Source: Euphorbia lathyris
Taxonomy: Eukaryota > Streptophyta > Magnoliopsida > Malpighiales > Euphorbiaceae
Assembly: GCF_963576675.1 (NCBI RefSeq)
Contig: NC_088910.1
Location: forward strand, 108,900,807 to 108,964,806
Direction of reading: 5' to 3'
DNA: 64,000 nucleotides
Made by a program: the position numbers and the translations under genes. Below are positions 10,245-22,700 of the stretch, piece after piece (position 1 is the stretch's first letter; every line of letters begins with the position of its first letter). The notes below the pieces were generated by a model, which was not told where the DNA came from, made no database searches, and saw nothing but the letters and a program-made list of their open reading frames with translations.

Positions 10245-13130
10245 GATCCATTGAGAAAAGCAGTCTTTATATCCATTTGGTGTAATTCTAAGTCTAAACT
10301 TGCCACTACTGCTAGAATAAGTCATATGATGTAAATCTCACAACACGGGAGAAGGTTTCCTTGAAATCAATTCCTTTTTATTGTGTATAACCCTTAGCGA
10401 CAAGGCAAGCTTTGTACCTTTTGATACTTTCGTCAACCTTTCACTTTATCTTAAGTACCCATTTATTCCCAATTATTTTGAATCCTTTAAGAAGATCAAC
10501 TAGTTCCCAGACCTAATTTGATCTCATGCAAGACATCTCTTCTTCCATTACTTTCATCCATTTATCCTTGCTAGGACATGATAATTCTTCTTTGATGTTC
10601 TTAGGTTCCACATCATCCCCAAGGGATACTAAAAGAGATGTGCCTTCGATGAATCTCCAACGTTTGACTTTCTATCTCTTAGTACGACGCAGTGGTTCCA
10701 AATCTAGGTAGATAAATTTTTTATATTCGTCATAGTTCGGGATTTTCCCACTTGGACCAAGTTCCATATCTTCATAAGATCCGAGAATGCTCCCACTTAA
10801 GATTGGATATAAATCATACGTTATGTTATGAGGATTTTGAATATTCATTCTTTCGTTCTTCCTATGAATTTTTCCCACTTGAATGGAGCGATCCATTCGA
10901 TTCTAGTTCCTCAAATGAAGTGAGATTTTGGTCTATGTCTCCTAACTTTGGAAATTCATTTTCCAAGAAGACAACATCACGTGATACGAATTCTGTAACT
11001 CAACCATCCTCAGTTTCACCCACTAAGACATATCCCTTGGATAAGTCAAGCTATCTTATAAAGATACTCTTTTTACCTCTTAGACCAAGTTCCATGAACT
11101 TGCTTAAGGTTTCGTGACTGAAAACGATAGAACCTTATGGTTTAAGTTCATTTAAATCGGGTTTATGTCTTATCCATAACTCATATGGAGTAGAAGTTAC
11201 AGATTTTAAGGGTACTCGTTTTAGGACATAAGCTAATGTGAGCAAAACATCGCTCCAATACGAAATTGGAAGATTTGATGCAGCCAATATTTACCTAACC
11301 ATGTCAAAAACAGTAATCTTTCTTCTTTCAACAATGTCGTTCTGTTGCCGAGTACGAGGTATAGACAACTGATATTCAAATTTTTTTCACTCAAAGCTTA
11401 AAATTCATCTGAAAGGTATTCTCGACGTCGGTCAGTTCTTAAAGCTTTGATCTTTCTATCTATTTTGGTTTTTAGCAAGATCCATAAACTTCTTGAAATA
11501 GTCAAAGCCCATGACTTATGAAAAATTGGATAAATGTACCCATATCTCATATAGTCATTAATATATGTGATTACATAATAAGCATTATGTCTAGACCTCA
11601 CGTTTATGGGACCACATGCATTAGAATCCGTTAATTGCAAAAGGATATTAAGCTCTGCTGGCTTTTCCAAACAGTTTTCTAAATATTTTTCTTTTAAGGA
11701 ATGAATGACAAAAATGTAATTCTACTTTACTTAAATTACCTAATAAACCTTCTTTAGCAAAACGATTCATATGTTCCTGCCCTATATGGTTTAGTCTAGC
11801 AAGACATAATAAAACATCCTTATCACTCACAGGAGAAGAATAAATATTCAAAGAAAAATTATTGTTTGCATTATTTTCTGAATCAATGTCCAAAAATATT
11901 CAAACCATCATAAATAAAATCAGAATCATAAAATGTATCTTCCAAAAACAATCTTAAAGAATTATCCTTAAAATAAAAATTGTATCCTAATTTTATCAAG
12001 ACAATAATAGAAATTAAATTTCTTCGAATCTCTAGAACAAACAAGACATTATGCATAGGTTCATTGTAGAGGTTCTGATCCCTGTAGCTTTAATTTAAAG
12101 TTATTCTCCTCTTGGGATCCTTTGAACTCAATGAAGGTGTATAAATCTTTAGTCACGTGCTCCACAACACCTGAATCAACAATCCACATAGGACTGAATC
12201 AACAATCCACATAGGACTGAATCCAGTTAAAAAAAAGTAGTAGATATGCATATTTCCCTCATCTTTGAATTAATAGAATGTACCTTAAGAGATTTAATAT
12301 CTTTTGCATAATGCCCTTTCTCTTGGTAGTTATAACATTTTACTTTAGTGAGATCTACATTCTCCATGCTCTTTTGCTTCATGTTCCCTTTTTATTTAGA
12401 CTTTTTAGTATCATTGTCTTTCCTTTTGCCCTTACCTCTGCCAAAGAAACATCCTCTTTTCTTGCCATGTTTTTTGGATTGATTTCCAACTAAGGAAGAG
12501 ACAACCTATTTTGCTTCAACATTTACTTTAGATGCTAACAAATGGTTCTCCTCAAGTTCAAGGTGCTTTCTAGAATCTTTGAAAGTCCGAATGGTTGTTT
12601 AGGGGATCCAATGCATTCTCTTATGCTCCTATTTATTAGGCAAAAAGCGGGTAACCGATTGAACTTGTTGCTCATCTGTCATTACATGGCCTGCTGCATT
12701 AAGCTAGGTGATCATCTTTGACATCTTCCTGTGATGCTTTTTTATAGTATGATTAGATCGTTTCTTATAGGTATCAAACTTGATGGTCAGAGACCGAAGC
12801 TTTTTCATATAGATGCCTCCAAAAGCATCTTCCAAGGATTTCCAGAGATCCTTGGCAGTTTGATGCTCACGTTACTTCTTAGTTAGGTCATCATCTATAA
12901 CACTAAGTATGATGAGACAAGCAGTATAATTCTTATTTTTCCATGCCAGATAAATGTCTTTATCCCTCCCGTGCTGGAGCAATTGTTCCTTCCTCAAGTT
13001 CAACCAAGACAATTTCTAAATGCTCAAGGACATCCTGTTCCACTAGCACATACTAGGCATCATAATTATCTGTATTAAATTTGAGGTCTTTGTTTAGCTC
13101 ATCAATAATTGATTTCGATGTAGTCGATAT
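10245..13130 (-). pseudogene. Decayed Ty1/copia gag-pol (gag, protease remnant, integrase, start of RT)
   Basis: Read right to left, fragments appear in Ty1/copia order. Gag is about 13130-12240, with a degenerate zinc knuckle (CYNYQEKGHYAKD) near 12300. A protease-like WIVDSG remnant is near 12180. The gag-pre-integrase segment is about 11893-11700 (LARLNHIGQEHMNRFAKEGLLG region), integrase about 11670-11000 (CGPINVRSRH, YVITYINDYMRYGYIYP and RTDRRREYLSDEF regions), and the start of RT about 10480-10245 (KGYTQ, then QMDIKTAFLNG). Many stops and frameshifts break it. The catalytic YVDD part of RT, RNase H and the 3' LTR are missing on the left. A 23-bp exact duplication (CTGAATCAACAATCCACATA...) sits at 12173-12220. 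Confidence 0.8.
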
Positions 13131-15453
13131 TGTAATAAATAGTTCTAAACTTGTAATTTTAATTGCACAAGTCAATAGGAAGTTAAAATATTAATACACG
13201 TAAGTTTTCTACGTAACTTATATCTAACTAATGAATTTACGCACCAGATTTTAATTCGAAAAAGACACCCAAAGAAAAGCTCTAATCGCCTTATATTCTC
13301 TAATTTCAGCTTTACTAACTAAATATATATACATAGAGAACTAAGTTTTATGGATAATACTAACTTGCATCGCATACGAGAGGATTATTAATTCATTATG
13401 TTGTTCTAAGTTCATCAACCTTATGTACAATCTATTCCTATAAATATCATTCAATAACTAAGCAGTGTTCTAAAAATCGGCCAAGGCAGCCGCCTAGGCG
13501 GGGATTTTTAAAACACCGTCCCGATTTTCACTAATCGGACGGTATACATCGGTTGACCGATTTTTTGGCCTCCTAGGCGGTTTCAGGCGGGTCTAGACGG
13601 CTCCTAAGCAGTCTCAGACGGCCTCTTTGAAAAAATTGGTCCTTAAATTTTATGTCAATTTTTTTAATTTAAAAAAAATATTAAATAACAAAAAAAAATA
13701 AAAGTAAAAACCTTAAACGATTAAATTTATTTTAAAAAATATTAAATTTATTTTATTCTAACATATTTTGTTATAAATGTTATTTTTTAAGAAAATTAAT
13801 GTAAATAATATTAAAATATATATGTTTTTCTATCCTAAATATTTTCTATTATTACTTTTACATAGTATAATTCATATATTAATTGTATTTATATAATAAT
13901 TTATTTAATAAAAAATAAATAAATACAAAAAATACAAATCCGATTAATTCCGATTAATCAGCAAAGGCCCTGTCCGTCCGACTAGCGCCTAGCGTCTTTT
14001 ACAACCTTGTAACTAAGCAATAATTAGTTTTATAATTAAATTACCATTCAAAAGATAAACTTTAGTTAATATATCTCGAATATTAAATAACAACAATAAT
14101 TAATAATCTTATCCATAAACCAACTAGAAACTATCTCTAAGCTTCTAAAAAATATTAAAAAAAACCTAACCAACCAAATATAGTTCGAAATATTTTTATA
14201 AATATATTTTCTTGATCGGGATAGTGTTCCTAACATTCCTATATAGATGAAATGAAATTTGACCAAAATGTTTTTTGTAACACAAAGTCCAAATACATCT
14301 CGTGAATATTAGTTTCATGCAAGAATTAGCCTTAGGAATAGTTATACCCTCAAGGTTCAAACATTCCAAAAAAGTCAATACGATTGGACGGTAATGCCTT
14401 CTGCTAACTATCCAACTTTTAGTCAATAAATGTCTCAAATTTGGAGCTGAAAAGGAATTCTTCAAGGTTTTGAAGAGTAGCTCTGGTCCAGCTCACGAGC
14501 TAAACATTCAGCCATAATCGTTTCTTGTATCAATGTTTGCATCTTTGCAATATAAGATGATATTTCATGTATATCATATCAGCTGGCAAATCGACTCATT
14601 ATGCAACATTTGATTTCCTTCCTCAAATTATTTAACCTAGTAATCTGATTTCTAACGAGCCATAACTGCTAAAAAAGATACAAATAAATTAAAGTTTACT
14701 TAACTTTTATCATTTTTTAATTAACAATAAATTCTCATCCATTCTAGTTGGTTCCAAATATTGTTTTAGAGTTTTTAGAATTTTTCTAAAATATTATGTA
14801 ATTTCTGTGATTTTAAAAACTATTTTTTATAATTTTAAAATAGTTTTCGAATATTCTATAAATCAAAATAAATATTTTTTTCGTTTAAAAATTAAATAAA
14901 ATATTCTAGAAAATTAGAAAAATCGCAAATTGTTTTGCCCGAAAATGAAGGTCGAAAACATCTTGTATAGTGCCAAGTGGCGAAATCAGGTTCTCCATCT
15001 ATATGCCATGTGGCTTCAACTAAAAAAACATGTTAATAATAAGTGGTTTTAATTTAAAATTCGGTTAAACCAGCTTAACAAAAACATAAAAGTAAAACAA
15101 TTGTCAATTCTAAATGCTACTGCCATTAATGCAACAATTCTTCTGCCTCAAATGCAACACTTTACACTGCTGCTCAAATGCAACAATTTTAGAACTCATG
15201 CCTTTGAGGCAGTTGCTCCGTATTTCCGAATACAAACATTTTTAAATCCGATTTAAATACGTAAAATTTTGGAATTTTAAAAAAAATCCAGCATCCTCAA
15301 AAATTGTATTTTTTATGATTTAAAACAATTTTAAATCTCAAACAAAAATAGTTTCTATAATTAAATCATTTTTGAAAATTCCAAAACCGTTTTGATTTTA
15401 GAAATCCGATTAAACACGTTCTAAGCATATTTAAATTAACCCTCACACATACG

Positions 15454-15490
<37 letters not shown>

Positions 15491-15548
15491 TAAAATCATG
15501 GTTTTGAATAATCATTATGGATTAATTAGACATAATACAAAATATACT
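13131..15548 (-). other. Copia leader region with insertions
   Basis: Noncoding sequence between the gag remnant and the PBS, far longer than a normal copia leader. 13463-14009 is an hAT MITE. The remainder (14018-15450) is AT-rich with no ORF over 90 codons that looks real. A (TA)n tract of about 32 bp ends at 15487. Another unrecognised insertion is likely within 14300-15400. Confidence 0.45.
13463..14009. mobile_element. hAT-type MITE with 8-bp TSD TAACTAAG
   Basis: Flanked by the exact 8-bp direct repeat TAACTAAG (13455-13462 and 14010-14017), the hAT duplication length. The ends are CAGTGTTCTAAAA and, on the other strand, CAAGGTTGTAAAA, imperfect inverted repeats of hAT type (CA...TG). 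GC-rich subterminal zones are full of CGCCTAG/CTAGGCG-like repeats (13490-13625 and 13960-14000), while the middle is more than 85% AT. No transposase. Confidence 0.85.
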
Positions 15549-15561
15549 GCTCTGATGCCAA
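15549..15561 (-). promoter_or_regulatory. Primer binding site of the copia element
   Basis: On the minus strand this reads TTGGCATCAGAGC, one change from the usual initiator tRNA-Met PBS core. It sits directly downstream (minus strand) of an LTR end reading CCTTCA, which fixes the orientation and the left border of the LTR at 15562. Confidence 0.75.
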
Positions 15562-15960
15562 TGAAGGATTTTCACTCAAATAATCACAAGGTTTAAACAT
15601 GGGTTATCATGTTACCTCTTGGAACGCAGATTAACGTTGAGTACGCAGCGGAAGGACTCAAACCATGAACTTGTATTACCGGCCACGTTGTTCCTACGCC
15701 AAAGTTATTCGGAAGGAAGAACGATTAATCCATGATATAAGAACAAAGTCTCTTTAGAGAGAGAGAGAGGGGGTGAATACTAGAGACAGAGGGAGAGAAA
15801 TTTTTCTCTTAATTCTGGTGTTTATTTATGTCTAACCTAGGCCCCTTTATATAGACTAAAGTTTCCTTATTCCATAAGGATTAGACAGTATTAATTCTAG
15901 GTCAATTCCTGCTCTAACGTCCTTATTAGATTAGTATTCTCATTAAATAAGATTAATGCA
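15562..15960 (-). repeat. 5' LTR of the minus-strand copia element (right border approximate)
   Basis: Starts TG at 15562 (the CA end on the minus strand) next to the PBS. It contains a GA-rich tract (15755-15795) and TATATAG-like sequence near 15850. The right border is a guess at a CA near 15960; no partner LTR remains for comparison. Confidence 0.5.
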
Positions 15961-16211
15961 TTTAGCGAGGTTATTACTTTGGTCCATTGGTCCAAGTCGG
16001 GACCGGAAGAATTTATTATATAATCGAGGTTATTACTTTATCAAATATTCATTTATCGAGATTTAACTGTATCAGAAATATTTTTTTTATGGAAACTCTT
16101 AAATCTTTAATTCATAAGAAGTTAAAGGGGTTTTTTTAATTATTATTTACATCTTGAAAAAAAGTGCAAGAATTAAAAAAAAAAAATTGTTCTTTATTAG
16201 CTTAATACAAA

Positions 16212-17432
16212 GGGATAAGGTGCGAAAATGCCCCCAACGTTGACATTTAGGAGCAATATTACCCTCAACGTTAAAAATAGCTCAATTAAGGGCCTAAGGT
16301 TCACAACTTGGACCAATTTTAAACCTAATTAACAGATCTACTTATACTGTTAAATACTCCGTTTTCCAATCCCTATGTCTATCATCATCTCATTCACTAT
16401 CAGGTGTTTGATTTTTTTTTTTAAACAAGAATCTCTTTTCTGATAAATTTTTTTTTGCAGAAACCTCAGTTCTCACCAAACTTCATTAAAACCCAGTTTT
16501 TTTTTTTTTTTAATATTCATTTCTCATCTGAATTCCAGGGAAAACAAAATCGCAAGAATTTGTGGCTCACCAAATGCGATTATCAATTTTGTGCAATTTC
16601 TGATTGTTTTCTTCCCTTGACGCCATTTTATATTTTTGAAGTTCAACTCTTGGTATTTCCTCTACTTGGCGATTTTGCCCAATTTTGGCTGCACGGTTTT
16701 TAGGTATATTTATCAGATTATTATGCCAATAAAGAATTTTGATTTTAGTTAATTAAAATTCTATGTTTGTGGTGATTTCTGGGTTTATGTGAGTGCAATT
16801 TTGAACTTGCAGGTTTTAATTTTTTTTTTATGAGTTTTGAGAAATATCATCTCATGTCTTCTTTGATTGATTTTTTCCTTCATTAATCACATAGATCTTT
16901 GCATTCATAAATTTCAAATCGAACCAGAACAGTGGTATGAGAAATGGAGGAGAATGGGAATTCTATGATTTTGTAAAATTGGATTCTTTTTCTCTTGTTT
17001 GATGAAATTGTTTTATGGATTGATAAGATTTATTTATGCAGTTGGGTTTTTTTTAATTTCTGTTAATCAATTTGGATTTTTAGGTTGATTTTTTTGCTCA
17101 GAAATTTGTTTGTGTTTATAGGTTTATGTTTGGATGAGAGAGGAAGAAGGTAATTATGGAAGAAAAAATAAGAATGTGGATTTTTTAAAAATTTTACAAG
17201 GACCGTTTGAGATATTTGTATATTAAATTTTTCATTCACGTGATAAATGAATGAGATGATGATAGACCTATGAATTGGCAAATGGAATAGTTAACAGTAT
17301 AAGTAGATCTGTTAATTATGTCTAGAATTGGTCCAATTGGTGAACCTTAGGCCCTTAATTGAGCTATTTTTAACGTTAGGGGTAATATTGCTTCTAGCTG
17401 TCAACGTTAGGGGTATTTTCGCACATTATCCC
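16212..17432. mobile_element. Non-autonomous Mutator-like element with about 190-bp TIRs
   Basis: Terminal inverted repeats start GGGATAAGGTGCGAAAAT (16212) and, on the minus strand, GGGATAATGTGCGAAAAT (ending 17432), and pair for roughly 190 bp, including the AACAGATCTACTTATACTGTTAA segment region. The flanks are TAATACAAA (16203-16211) and TAATACAGA (17433-17441), a 9-bp duplication with one mismatch. The inner 800 bp is T-rich and carries an 82-codon frame at 16455-16703 without recognisable domains. No transposase is present, so movement would need a MULE enzyme in trans. Confidence 0.85.
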
Positions 17433-17475
17433 TAATACAGATAAGTTTAGTTTATTATAAAATAAATTAAAACTA

Positions 17476-18420
17476 AGACCTTGTTTGATAAGTCACTTAA
17501 TGACTTAAATTAAAATATTAAACACTTATTTAATTTAAGTGTGTTTGATAACAATTATTTCTCCACCACTTAAATTAAGTGAACTGCTAAATACCGCCAT
17601 CAAATTTCTTTTCACCGCCACTTTTGGACTTTTTTGCCCTTCTCATAATTTTGATCAAAAATTGAAAATTCTCTCTCCAAAATCATAAACCCAAACAACA
17701 ATAATTGAAATTATGAAAATAATTGATGTGTGACAATCCGAACCCCGAAAATGGATGATTACGAGTCGCAAACATTAAGATTTACATCTTTTTATCAAAG
17801 AATTCATGAAAATAATACATATTTTTCATGACGATTTTGCATTTTTCGTCACAAAAAATAGGAGAATTTTTAATTTTTCGTCACAAAAAATTGAATGATT
17901 TAGTATTTTTCGCCACTAAAATTTTTACGATTTTGCACATTTCAAAATTTAGCCTAAACGGATGCGGCATACCATTCCCACCATGGTGGGAACGGATCCG
18001 TTCCCACCATGGCTAGAACGGATCCGTTCCCACCATGGCTGGAACGGATGCGGCATACCATTCCCACCGTGGCGGAAACGGATGCCGCATCCGTTTAGGC
18101 TAAATTTTGAATTTTCTCTTAAAAAATTTTTTTCCCAATTTTGACAAAATTTTTATGCCAAGGACAAAATGGTCCAATGGGTGCGGTGATAATGAATTTG
18201 AGTGCGGTATATAGCAATACCCTAAATTAATAAATTATGTTAAAAAACACTTATTTTGGTAAGTCAAAATATTTAACTTAACATTTTAAGTTAAACTTCA
18301 TCAACTAATATTTTTATAATAATTTACCACTCAATATTTTTAGCACTTGTAATATTCAACACTTAAAATTCAATACTTATTTTTTCAGCACTTAATTTTC
18401 AGTTTTATCAAACAACACCT
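17476..18420. mobile_element. Probable hAT-like MITE
   Basis: The left end AGACCTTGTTTGATAA and the right end (minus strand AGGTGTTGTTTGATAAAA) are imperfect inverted repeats. Both subterminal zones are rich in ACTTAATTTAAGT-like motifs, a pattern common in plant hAT MITEs. I could not establish a clean 8-bp duplication, so the borders are approximate. The middle holds the palindromic array at 17942-18110. Confidence 0.5.
17942..18110. repeat. Palindromic tandem array bounded by a perfect 29-bp inverted repeat
   Basis: The outer arms 17942-17970 and 18082-18110 are perfect reverse complements (core AGCCTAAACGGATGCGGCAT). Between them are about four units of roughly 26 bp built on CGTTCCCACCATGG...GAACGGATC. 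The units contain the palindromes CCATGG and GGATCC and can fold on themselves. GC content is far above the surroundings. Open frames across it (17828-18016, 17962-18144) are by-products of the repeat. Confidence 0.85.
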
Positions 18421-21400
18421 AACTTTCATTTTTCAACTATCAAAAAGAAAAAAAACTTTCATTTTTCAAAGAAAGTACTGAATTGAAATTGCAGTTTTTC
18501 TTTCTACGAAGGAAAAAAAACGATTCAGACGATTTCGATGAGAACCCAATGGGCCTCCTATGGTTATAGACTCTCAGTTGCTTTTCATTGGCTGACTATT
18601 TGTTTTTTTTTTTAATATAATAATAAATCATAGGTAATATGGTACAGCCATTTTTAGAAACCATCCTCGATTTGAGACAAAAATAACCACATGGTGATAT
18701 GAAATTATTTACCTCTTTAAACAAAAAACAAAAAATAAAAATAAAAATGGCATGTAAAGTGGCGGCAACAAATATGTTACATCACTATAAGCACTTTTTT
18801 TTGTTTTTGTTTTGGTTACTCTTAAGCACTATTTATTATCCATTAATGTTGGTTTGAGTGTTTAAAAGTCTCAAGCCGTTTAAATTAGATTTTGAGTTCG
18901 GATCTTTATGCAAAAAAAAAAAAAAAGCTTTAATTGGAAGAATATCCACCTAAAAAGTATATGATGAGTCTCAAACCGAGAAACCAGACAACTTTATTTA
19001 GTCAGAAATCAACTCACACGTGTGAATTAGCTCACACGTTGCATGAGACATAAAATCAGCAATGGTTCATATACAACAAGCCTGCAACCACACCAAACGC
19101 TAGTCACTTAAGTCTAACACCTCATTTACACATGTATAAAAAGGTCATCCACTACCTTCCATACACTAAACATTAAATTAAGGAGAAGTTGGATGAAATT
19201 ACACAAACATGGAACAAAATTAGGCATTGAGGGATGAATGCAAGGAGAAAAATATGAGAGAAATTTAAGAAAAGTGGGCAACATATTCAACAAACAAATA
19301 ATCCTACAAAATTATAAATAGAGCCCAAAACATGCATTCCAGACCCCAACTAATCAATCTAAAAAGACACTTACATTATGTCAAAATTTTCTTAGAACTT
19401 TAGGGATTTTTTTTCATAATCCCTAGATTTGATTTCACTTTTCAAACCAGTCTAACTCCTATTTCAAGTTCCTTACCTTTATTTACCAATTCCTTACTTA
19501 GAAGTTCACTAAAATCATTTTCTATCAAGTTTTATAGTTTATGTCCAAAATTTTTTTGTTCTCGTTCCAAACCATTTAAAGCATGTTTTTACTTTCGATT
19601 TCTTATAAACATTCGTTCCAGACCATTTAAAATTTGTTTTTGCCTGATTCTGTGTCCGGAAACCCATTTTACAAGCCATTTTTCTGATCCTAAATCATTT
19701 TACATATTCTGTTTCGGCTTTCATACAATTTGTCCACCTGTATCATTTTTATATTCCCGAGCTTTTCTATTTCGTTTTTGTCCCTGATTTTTGCATAAAC
19801 TTATTCTTAACTTCCCGAACTTGACTTTAGCCTTTTGTTTCACTCAATTTTGTGTCCATAAGCTCTCCCATGAGTCATCTAAAGTTTAGTCCAAATTTGT
19901 CCCTAAATTTACATTACTTATGCCACTTTCAATCTGCTCAAATACGACTCAAATTAGTAATCTACCAGCGAAGTCAGCCACATCCTTTGCAGACCGCTCA
20001 AAGTGTTCGTGAATTCAAAGCCAACATCAATTCAACTCCTCACCGAGATAGCCAATTGTGGCTCGAGTTTGCCGTTTGAATTTCAATTTTCATTCTTGTC
20101 ATTGTATTTAATGCAATTTGATTCCTGCATATGTTATTAAATTGTTTCCGCTTTATTTTGCAATTGTTCAACTATATATTGGTATAGAGATTTCAATTGT
20201 AATTATTTATCTCAAGCACATATATTCAGACCTTCATTTACATTAATAAATATCAATTTTTTACCAAATATTGTGTCAATTTCGTACTTTTGTTTTCTTT
20301 TATTTACTCGACGTTTACTTACCCATAATAGCTTAATAAAATTATTTATCTAGCAAAGTTTCATAATAGCGCTGGAGATCCAAGATGAACTTTTTCAATC
20401 CTTGTATTCCTAGCCAATTGTTTTGTTTAGATTTCAAGTTTTGACGTGCAAACTCCATAAACTTAACCAATTTTATTTGAAAAATTATTTCTTTGGCACG
20501 TCCGCATCTAAAACCACACGTGACAAAGTTGAAATTAGTATATTCGTAAAATATGGCTAACAATTAGGTTTATTAAAAATACAGTTATTAGGATTTATTT
20601 AGTAACTCATAATAGGAAAATAATTGGATATGATACGTAGATTGATGAGCACGCCTCGATTAGAGCTTATTTTCCATTGACACGTGAATTAATGAGAAGA
20701 AGTGTTAAAGCCGCATGTTGTATATCTCTAAAATTACAAATTGACAATTAACACATATTAAATCTCGTTGGCCAATCGAAGGACATTTTCTATCAACAAC
20801 CTTACATCTGTCATAGTTCACTATTAGGACGTACATCATCCCAAAACCCTAAAATTTCATTATTTATTATTTTCTTCATATAAAAATCTGGTAACATAAA
20901 CGTCAGAGTGAGGTCATCAGTTTTCGGCTCCTCCTTTGACTCTTTTTCTATCTTACCTAAGAATATTATCATCTCAAGTCATATCCAGGAGTTCCTCCTC
21001 ATATTTTTCCATATACAAGAAGTTCATTTATAATGTGAACATTGTCTAGAACACTATGAATGAGATAAAAGGAGAGCACGTTACGGAGATGTTAGTCGTT
21101 GAAGCCCAACTCAAAGCGGTGGAAAAGCTATCAAATGCCCTCAATAATAATTAAATGTTAATAAGTATTTTTTTTACATAATTTAATAATGTTGTCAAAC
21201 TCAGACTGACTGATCAACCGATCTAACTGAAAATCTACCAACTCTCTAGTCTGGATCTTCACGAGTTTATGAATTTTCAATGGTCCGATTTGAATTGGGG
21301 TCTATCTGGAATCCGGCGATCCAACCGGGATGACCACAAGTTTTTAATTTTCTTTTTTAGAAAATCTTAAAAAAAAGGAAAAACAAAATCTAAAACAATT

Positions 21401-21786
21401 AAAGTGTAAACCGATCTAGAGTGGATAGACCTACCCTTACCTAAACTTTTTCCTACCAAAAAAAAAAAAAGTGTAAACCTATCTAAGAGGAATTTATATT
21501 ACAACACTTCAAATAAATTAGTATTTTTTAAATGGTATTTATGAAAACATGAATTGAAAATTGACTATGTTAGTTGTTTATCATCTTAATGAAAGTGTAA
21601 AGTCAATGTAGAGTTATTGACATGTTTTGTGCAAAATTACATCTTTTTTTTAAGTAAACACATTACACAATGATGAGTTCCAGTTTTTTACTAGTTCAAA
21701 TTATAACAATATTATAGTTCCAATTTTCTACTGTCTAGATTGTTTATACCAAACTAAATATAATTGTTGCTTCTAAGAAGTGATAC
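18421..21786. other. AT-rich intergenic sequence, possibly an old LTR; no supported gene
   Basis: No recognisable protein. 19310-19320 has a TATA-like TTATAAATAGAG followed by about 900 bp of pyrimidine-rich sequence, the look of a degraded LTR, but no partner, PBS or duplication was found. A 32-codon frame at 21056-21154 (MNEIKGEHVTEML...) is open and could be a small ORF, but nothing supports expression. The minus-strand frame 20342-20563 is unrecognised. Confidence 0.35.
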
Positions 21787-22480
21787 CACTACAAAAAAAA
21801 AGTATCTAACGACGCTAAAATTTATGGGTTAACGACGCTTTCCGGCGTCGTTAAACGCTTACCCACACTTTTCAAAGTATCATCATAAATGTCGTTAAAT
21901 CGCGTGTCGCCATTTTTTAACGACACATAATTCTTGTATAGGTAAATTGAATCTGCCGACATTGCGTGTACAAGCGTTGTCATGCTAGAGACACTTACTT
22001 TTTTTAGCGTCGTAATTTTTATCACATTATTTAATTTATAATTTTTGTAATTTTTACTACGCTTTATTAAAGTGTCTTAATATCGACGACACATAATTTT
22101 TATTCTGTCGTTATTTTTCTACAGAAAATATTCATTGCGTCTTAAATATGACCACACTTAAATTTGAAAGCATCTTTAAAGTTACGACATATAATTGTTA
22201 AAACGTCTACATATGACGACACTAAAAAAACTATTATGTCTCGAATGTAACGACTTTTTTAATTAACAGAAATGTCGTAAAATGGAACCCGTAAATACTT
22301 ATTACATTCTCAATATAACGACATTTTTAATTTAAAAAATGTCTCAAAATTAAGACACATAAATATTATTCCGTCTTCAACACAACGACATTTTTAATTA
22401 AAAAATGTCTCCTAATCACGACGCATAAATATTATTATGTCCTGGACAAAATAGCTTATTTGTAAATAAACATCTTGAAA
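21787..22480 (-). repeat. CACTA left terminus and subterminal repeat region
   Basis: CACTACAAAAAAA at 21787 is a CACTA-type end. Downstream are many ACGACG/CGTCGTT, AACGACA and ATGTCGT motifs in both orientations, plus near-tandem blocks of about 65-70 bp (ACGACATTTTTAATT...ATAAATATTATT) at 22310-22440. This belongs to the element encoding the TNP2 transposase to its right, whose 3' end faces this terminus. The matching right terminus was not found. Confidence 0.8.
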
Positions 22481-22700
22481 TGTTACAACACTTCGATGTA
22501 AAAAAAATCTCCAATTATATTATATATAATCACATAAATGTCTATGATGTGAATGATGATATTGAAAGTCAAATTGTGAAATTATTACAGAAAATGAAAT
22601 ACACAATTATAACTACATACAAGTGAATGAATTTTTGTTTCAAGGTCCACTTTCTCAAAAAATATTCTCGATCACATTTTTTCCTTCATGATACAGCAAA

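Noticed and set aside
17828..18144. Two overlapping open frames
   Set aside because: Created by a palindromic tandem array and repeated TTTTTCGTCAC motifs; not a protein-coding pattern.
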